Of a DNA stretch of 64,000 nt, positions 57,601 through 64,000 are shown piece after piece (positions within the stretch are counted from its first letter, which is position 1; every line of letters begins with the position of its first letter). The notes beneath the pieces are model-generated. The model was given only the letters and a program-made list of their open reading frames with translations. It did no database searches and was not told where the DNA came from. Made by a program: the position numbers and the translations under genes. Location: the NCBI RefSeq assembly GCF_004324835.1, contig NW_021163017.1, positions 124,001 to 188,000 of the forward strand, in the 5' to 3' direction. The DNA comes from Dendronephthya gigantea. Its lineage: Eukaryota > Cnidaria > Anthozoa > Malacalcyonacea > Nephtheidae.

Positions 57601-60426
57601 GATTAGATTTATAGGAATATATTAGAAAATATATACCAAAGTTGCTGTGTAAAAGTCTGGACAATACTTGCTGTGAATAACAATGAAAACATGTGATTAG
57701 ACCAACAGGATTATTTATACGTTAGAAAATACTAAACATGTTGTAAATAGGTTCCAAGGATGTAAATTGTTCACAGAACAAGTTTGTAAAATAACTGATG
57801 AAGTAAATTGCTGTCTGTCATGGTCTAAAATATTAACAATACAAATAAAGTTGTTTTGGTTGTCGCATAAATTATGTCATTTCTCTATTTACCACACGTC
57901 CTAAACTAATCTTTTCCGCCTTGTGACCTACCACTTAGGAAGGCCAGTTCTGCCCATTTTCTTTAACTATCTATCAAATATATTGTGTCTTTGAAACAAA
58001 GCGAGTTTCAGAAACCTTGTGCATATTTACGAATGAAGTGTTCTTGATTTTTCAGCGCAGCAAAAACATTTCTAAAAAAAACTTGAGTACTACTATAGTT
58101 ACAAACTCTTAAATTGACCACAATTCTCTTGGTTTTGGCTAAATCTCTACTCTGAAGCATTTTATTATGTCAGCGATATTAAAACCCATGTTATGGTCTG
58201 TTTACGTGACCATTTGACATTTCGAGTGTTTTTCATCTGTCTCAGTTTAAGATGCGAATATCATAAGAAGCACACACAGTCTGATATTTGAAGTAGCATC
58301 TCTAAATTCTACATTTCAATTCCGCTCGTGTTTTTTTGAAAATGCCAGGCTTTATCCTAGAAAACGGACAGGCTGTCTTGTCGCATTAGCGGCTGAAGAG
58401 ATTTCCTTTACCTATTATGATCCTGACGTATGTGATTATGAGAAATTAGTAGATTTACTCAAAATTAGGGATAAATTGGGGTAAATTTGTCCCGCCACTT
58501 GCGCACATCCTTAACAGTATGACGCGTTTGGTGTGTCAGACCCAAACAATTACTTGGGACTGAGTAACAAGGATATTCCCCCCCCGGGACATATATGTCC
58601 GACGTTCCTTCCCCCCCCCCGGTCACAGCTACTCCCCAACAATGACTTCATGACTTTATCAGGGACGAATGCAAGTTTCAGTTATAAGTCCAGTTATCTT
58701 AGCTCAGAATCCAAAGATTTATCACAACGGGAGAGGACTAACTGCACCTGCGTGTTTAAAAGTATCAAACTCCTCTATCTCATTTGTGGCTAGCCAGTCT
58801 GCCTACTTACCCTAATCTACGCTGACCTATTTATTTTTTCACTTTAATTTGCCCACTTTGATGTGTTTTGAGAAAATTATCGCAAACTTTGACCGCGTTT
58901 GCCGGCAATTACTCTTGAAATCACCAAAACAAACGCATATTGCTGTCTACAAAATGAATTCATTTTTATCCGCATCGAGTGACTTTTTTTCGCCCCTTAA
59001 AACGTCGTCTGTGTTCATTTCTAATTACACCATAAAGCAGAAAACTCGGCTTACCACAAGAAAGTGCAGTTAACTGCCGTTTTGGTAATGAAATTTCACA
59101 TCCAATTTGACCACCTTTCCTAACTGAACAACAGTCGCAAAAGCTTTTAGCCCGTTGTGCGTTTTTCACGATAAACAAATGAGATAAGGGAAAACGGTTC
59201 AAAATTACAATCATAATCTATCAGTTATCTCGTACTAATTTTTCGTGACAATGCAGTTGCTTGCCGCGACGAATAAATTATTAAAGTATCTAGATTTTCA
59301 GGTTTTTTTCGAGTTTATATATTATTTAAAGCAAGCTGGTATTAATTGGATCCTGGGTTAATAATTGATAGACGTTTTTCTTTCTGACAAGCACTTTCGT
59401 CCCATTTCCCCCTCGTGGCCTCGGCCACAATACCCAAAATATCATTATGGTAATTAGGCAATCTGGCTGGATGCAATTTCATTTCCTTTGAAATGCTGCC
59501 TATTATAGCCGTTCTACATCCCCCTCTCTCTGCTTTTCATTTTTCTGGGCTACTCTTTGAAACAAACGGCTAAAATTTGAGCTACCGAAGGAGGCTTTCG
59601 TGAACGGTGTGGTTGTCTAAATTTTTTTTGTTTATGGGCCACATGGCTTGCCTCAGTCATGCATTGACTGCTCATCAAATATTAACACCTCCTCCGCATC
59701 TGATTGGAGGGAGAGATGCTATTATATTAATAAGATTCAATGTACAGGAATAAATATAGATACACAGTGATTGAAAATTGTGTGTACGCACAAAGTGTTG
59801 AATGGGAAACGAAGCGACGCTGATAACACGCTGCTGAACCATTCTGACCTTATACTAACCGGATGAGAGCGATCATTAACAATTCTCAAGTTGATCTAGT
59901 ACGACGAGTAAGCAACGTGGATTTACACTTGGGTCAACACTTCGTGTTTACAGTGTTGCATATTTTCTCATGTATCTATAAGCGACATTTTTAGTGTATC
60001 ATGTTCCATTTCGTTGGTCTTGCCCTTTTGCAGAAGCGACTGTATCATTAAGAAGGCTTTCCTCTGCGATTAAATTTCATGTTAAGATTTCGTGTGCGTC
60101 GCTCTACTCGAGGGCTCGTGGGAATGAACAAACCAGATTGATAATCATTGAAAGCTAAAATTTGATTTTACCTAAAAATCCACCTTAACATTTCTTCATC
60201 CTATATATTGTGTTTATAGCAAACATCATGATTGTTTTTCTCGAAGGCAAGAGATCAACTCTGAACACTGAATAAACATGTAAATGTGTACTAAAAAAAA
60301 GTACTGTTCATACGGGATACAGCACTTGAATGCACGAGTGTTTTGCTGCCTGTCTGGCTGGCTGGCTTGACCGTGCATCCTGATCTTATAGCGTGACTGA
60401 TTCTGTTCATTTGTATTTTCTTCTAG
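54669..60426. other. Long intergenic / 5' regulatory stretch before SLC6
   Basis: About 5.8 kb with no supported coding gene. Candidate signals: a possible untranslated exon ending at 55818 with donor GTGAGC (gcaacaaagaag|gtgagc), AATAAA near 57843, poly-C runs flanking the palindrome gggacatatatgtcc near 58565-58620, and AT-rich diverged repeats of tgtaaat motifs over 57400-57800. Confidence 0.45.
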
Positions 60427-60433
60427 ATTGATA

Positions 60434-63400
60434 ATGGAATTGAACGAATCTTTATCGAGCAAGGAAAAAGAGGACGGAAGCAATCTGATTCCAAGCAAAA
60501 ATAGCGAGCTGTCTGAGAAACCAGGCCTTGAGGACGGTGCTGTAGAAGAGGGGGACGATTTTGAGCGGGAAAAATGGTCCAAAAAAGTCGAATTCTTCCT
60601 ATCGGCCATTGGCTATGCTGTCGGTTTGGGAAACGTCTGGCGCTTTCCTTACCTGGCTTTCAAGCATGGTGGTGGTGCATTTCTCATTCCATACATCCTA
60701 ATGTTGATCATCTGTGGTATGCCTCTGTTTTTCATGGAGCTTGCCTTAGGACAGCATGTCAGTTTAGGGCCAGTGAGCTCTTGGGCAGCGATCTGCCCTA
60801 TCGCAAAAGGTATGAACACAAATATTCTCTCGCATGCAGTCTCTTATGAAGTTTTAACATGTGTATAGTAGCATACATGCATCAATTAAACGTTTCAAAC
60901 CTATCCTAACCAGTCGAATGAAACACTAGTATATTAGCACACTCGAGACATGACTCTTGAGTATTCTGTTGTTGTTTGTGTTCTCTACCAAACTAAGGAT
61001 ACAACACAGTAGAGTCTGAAAAGTCTCACAGCATTTTGACGTGTTTAATTCGTTCCCTAAATTCTCGTGTTATTTTCTGAGCGGTTGTTTATCGTGTCGT
61101 AACACGACTTCTCAGTTTACAGAAAGCAAATATTTGAGGCTTGCTTATCAGGAGTGCGCGCGGAACACTTTGTGTTACAGATGATTATGTCGGACACCCG
61201 TCGTAACGTGTTTACATATGGATTCCTTTGTGGTGTAATGGCTATAATATCTCTAATGAACAATTTCAAGCGAATTTCTATGCAATACAACAACAGTTTG
61301 TCTAAAGTTACAATACATTCGTGCGACGGCTAAGATTGCGAGCTTGTTTGGTTGACCTTGATAACCTTTCGAGTGTTTTCAAGTATTTGTGAAGCTTGTG
61401 GTGTATTGAAATATCGCGACCTCTATACGACTATGTTTGTGAGTTAATAGGATAAGGCATGTGTAATATGGAGTCACAGGTTCCACAATCTGATAAGCAA
61501 TCTTTGGTATGCTAAAATAAGTAACACATGCATTGGTGATTTGAATAAAAGTTGCTATCGTAAAGGGGTGGTCGGTTTTTTGTTCATCACCGTTGGCGTT
61601 GAGGTCATTCTGCTTACAAACAACAGTTAATTCTTCTTTCATCCTGTGCTTAGACACGTTACCTCGGGTACTTAAAAGCTTCACCCTGACCCTGTAATAA
61701 GGGTAATTTACTGACCACGCTCCGTTTGTACGGTTACGTTTGAGTTTTTTCTTGATAGTTTTCACTCCCGAAACAGTCGCGAACACTTTGTCAATGACAA
61801 TGGACGACTTTTTTTACCTAATTTTTTACCTAGGTGATAAAAAGGACATTCTCTGTAAGAGCTTACTAAAATTAGTAAAAGTTTGGCTGCGAATTGTTGT
61901 AAATTACGGAAAATATAGCCATGCGAAGTTGACGAATTTTGTATACTTGTGTATTACGGCCGGAAGTGTGAAGCTAATTTTGTACACATTTCCCCACGTA
62001 ATACAAAAGTGCACAAAATTTGCCAACTTCGCATGCCTATATTTTCCGTATTTTACAAAATTTCGCAGCCAAACTTTGCATTGCACTATTTTAAGTAAGA
62101 CCTTTCTAGCAGTGATAATGTATTTCCTTGTTACTTTGGTCAAAAATTATTCTAAAGCGCAAGTCGTCCATTCACGACAATGAGTTGAAACAAATTTAAT
62201 GTATTGAGTATTTCATTCCTGGGACAAAAACGACCTGGAAAAAGCCCGATAAAACGACGTTCGTTTGACCTTGACTGGCCTGCAGACTAGAGGAAATACG
62301 AAAATAATACTGAAGCAATATCAGGAATTTGTCTCGGATGCATATTAAGGCTGTGCGCGATTACTTTTAAAAGGAACTCAAGCTTGTGGTGCATGTTATT
62401 GCCGCTATTTCCAGTATGGCGTTTCAAGCATTCTTTTAAGACGTGAATACCAATTGATCATTACAAATAGATTCCACTGATGATAATGCGAATGTTTTTA
62501 GCCTCAGATCGACGAAAGCTTGGCGTTGATCGACCAATCAAAATTAACAACATAATTCGGTCATCATCAGCCTGTTGGATCAGTGGCAATGGCTGTCACC
62601 ATTCAAAATTTCAAATACAAAAATGCTTCTGTTAGTTTAATTAAAGGCAGTCCGCCATTTTGTATCGAATTTCCAGTTGTTCTTTATTTAACAGATTGTA
62701 TCATTAGTATAATAGTATTGGCCTTGTTGACTCGAAACTTTCGAAATTAATAGGATGACCTTTATAGGGTTTAATGACTCCATCCGACTGCATATTTTCA
62801 GATGGTCCTCTCGTTCAAATGGCGTAAAAATATTGATATACGCTCACTGTTTTTCTTTTCAATTTCAAAACACTATTTCTAACAAAAATTGAAATGGCGT
62901 CATGCTGAGTTCCATACACAATAAATTATTTACGCCATCATATTAAAACGATTCTTTGTTTCCACTCTTTAGGCATTTGTATATTCTTTAATGGCGTTTT
63001 TGCCCGGCAATTAGCAGATGTCGTCAATCATTTGCGATTCTCGCTCAAAAGTACGAATTGTCATAAAAAAAACCGCCGAAAATTGTCGAACGAATTATTG
63101 TCACCCTAAAAAACAGACCTTAACGTATTTCGACCCAATTAAACGTATTTTATTCCGTAATTAAAGATGAACGCTATATAATTGAGTTATTTTTGTATGA
63201 TATCTTTTATCGTATTTCATTATGTCTTACGTTGGGGGCATTCGGAAATCTCATAAATTTGGTTGTGTTATTTGTACTGTTTGAATTGCAATTTGTTTTC
63301 AAATGTTGCCACTGCTGCTAAGATGTCTTAAGATGTTAGATTAATTTAATGGTAACTTCTCGACTTGCTTGAAGAATGGCTGGTAAATTTCGTTCAGCGG

Positions 63401-63692
63401 CTCAACGCTGTATTTGCGGCCTCAGCAGTCGTGTCCGTAAGCAAACGACAGATCAAGGATTTCAAGATTAGGATTTCAACTAAACCTGAACTATTTTTTG
63501 CACTATTCTTTTTTCAAGGCATCGGCTATTCCATGATGGTCGTTTCGTTCTTGTGCACCATTTATTACAACGTCATTATTGCCTGGTGTCTCTACTACCT
63601 TGCCATGTCGTTCCGCTCTGAGGTCCCCTGGCGATATTGTGGTAATTGGTGGAACACTGACAATTGCGCTGAAAAAGGAGGACTGAAATATG
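60434..63692 (+). CDS. SLC6: SLC6 sodium/chloride-dependent transporter, amino-acid type (5' part; continues off window)
   Basis: Exon 60434-60809 and exon 63519-63692 (donor tentative, TATG|GTGTTA), joined in phase 1 over a 2.7-kb intron (G|GC gives KGIGYSMM). An acceptor just before the ATG (ttctag at 60426) implies an upstream untranslated exon. An acidic N-terminus is followed by TM1 ([19 protein letters not shown], with the conserved Na+-site region), TM2 ([12 protein letters not shown]), TM3 ([21 protein letters not shown]) and the start of the large extracellular loop with [10 protein letters not shown], whose two cysteines form the family's loop disulfide. Glycine rather than aspartate at the TM1 position that marks monoamine carriers points to an amino-acid substrate (glycine, GABA, taurine or similar). 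Remaining membrane segments lie right of the window. Confidence 0.88.
61799..62174. mobile_element. Long palindromic element in the SLC6 intron
   Basis: Inverted arms: aatggacgactt at both outer ends and a strong inner pair of about 80 bp (61880-61960 and 61995-62075; gtttggctgcgaa, acggaaaatata, catgcgaagttg, gtattacg). The loop is about 35 bp. No coding. It resembles a fold-back MITE; arm identity is roughly 85-90 percent by eye, so it is not very recent. Confidence 0.8.
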
Positions 63693-64000
63693 GTGTTAGT
63701 AGATGTGTTGTGTTGATCTTATATACTATGCCAAGTTAAGACGTAGTTTATTCGTAGCATTGCTGATGAGGTATTGAGGCTTGTCTTCTTTGGGGATGCT
63801 CACATGATGAGCCCGGTATAACCCGAGATTTAACGAATTGTGAGCTGATTTTGTGGTACTAAACTTTTCGAAACAAAACAAGTACATGCTATTGTTAGGA
63901 TGACTACACGACTACCAGTATCATGTTATTTACTCATTTCAAAAGCTCAAAATTGTTAACGCTTCATTAAATTTCGGTAACCGGACTCTTATTATCCATT
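63693..64000. other. Start of SLC6 intron 2, nothing else seen
   Basis: AT-rich sequence after the tentative donor; no other feature visible before the window ends. Confidence 0.4.

Overview
The window reads as nuclear DNA from an intron-rich, AT-leaning animal genome. Gene content (P4-ATPase, LSM14, ZDHHC, SF3B3, SLC6), short GT-AG introns with consistent phases, a two-gene PIF/Harbinger transposon, hammerhead-like repeats and many small inverted-repeat elements suggest a non-bilaterian, most likely cnidarian, animal. The organism is inferred, not shown.

Layout, left to right. 1-1.74 kb: a minus-strand gene for a secreted-then-membrane cysteine-rich protein with a PPxY tail; its 3' end is cut by the window edge. 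2.8-7.6 kb: the 3' two thirds of an ATP9-type (Neo1-like) phospholipid flippase, 19 exons whose phases all agree. 8.5-11.7 kb: a transposon graveyard (LINE remnant, BEL/Pao fossil, Ty3/gypsy fossil, a small palindromic MITE). 12.8-16.5 kb: a PIF/Harbinger element that looks whole, with matching 28-bp ends, TTA target duplications and both open genes. 16.5-21.9 kb: a roughly 5-kb satellite of about 44 units near 115 bp, ending in an 18-bp repeat. 22.2-23.4 kb: a MITE and a Ty3/gypsy fossil carrying a hAT-type MITE. 26.7-29.0 kb: LSM14 (mRNP / P-body protein). 31.4-38.7 kb: a very large RS-rich protein with six matrin/U1-type zinc fingers. 39.7-41.6 kb (minus): a ZDHHC3/7-type palmitoyltransferase with 21- and 24-bp micro-exons. 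42.5-52.1 kb: complete SF3B3 (31 coding exons, 1225 residues). 53.9-54.7 kb: an intronless fatty-acid-hydroxylase-family membrane enzyme. 60.4 kb to beyond the right edge: the start of an SLC6 amino-acid-type transporter.

The 26-52 kb block is rich in RNA-processing genes (LSM14, RS-rich zinc-finger protein, SF3B3); ZDHHC and SF3B3 are divergent and start 883 bp apart. Introns of SF3B3 hold several small repeat families, including inverted hammerhead-like repeats either side of one exon. The most unusual structures are the satellite next to the intact Harbinger, the hammerhead-like repeat family, and the Cys-rich/PPxY gene lying opposite the flippase.
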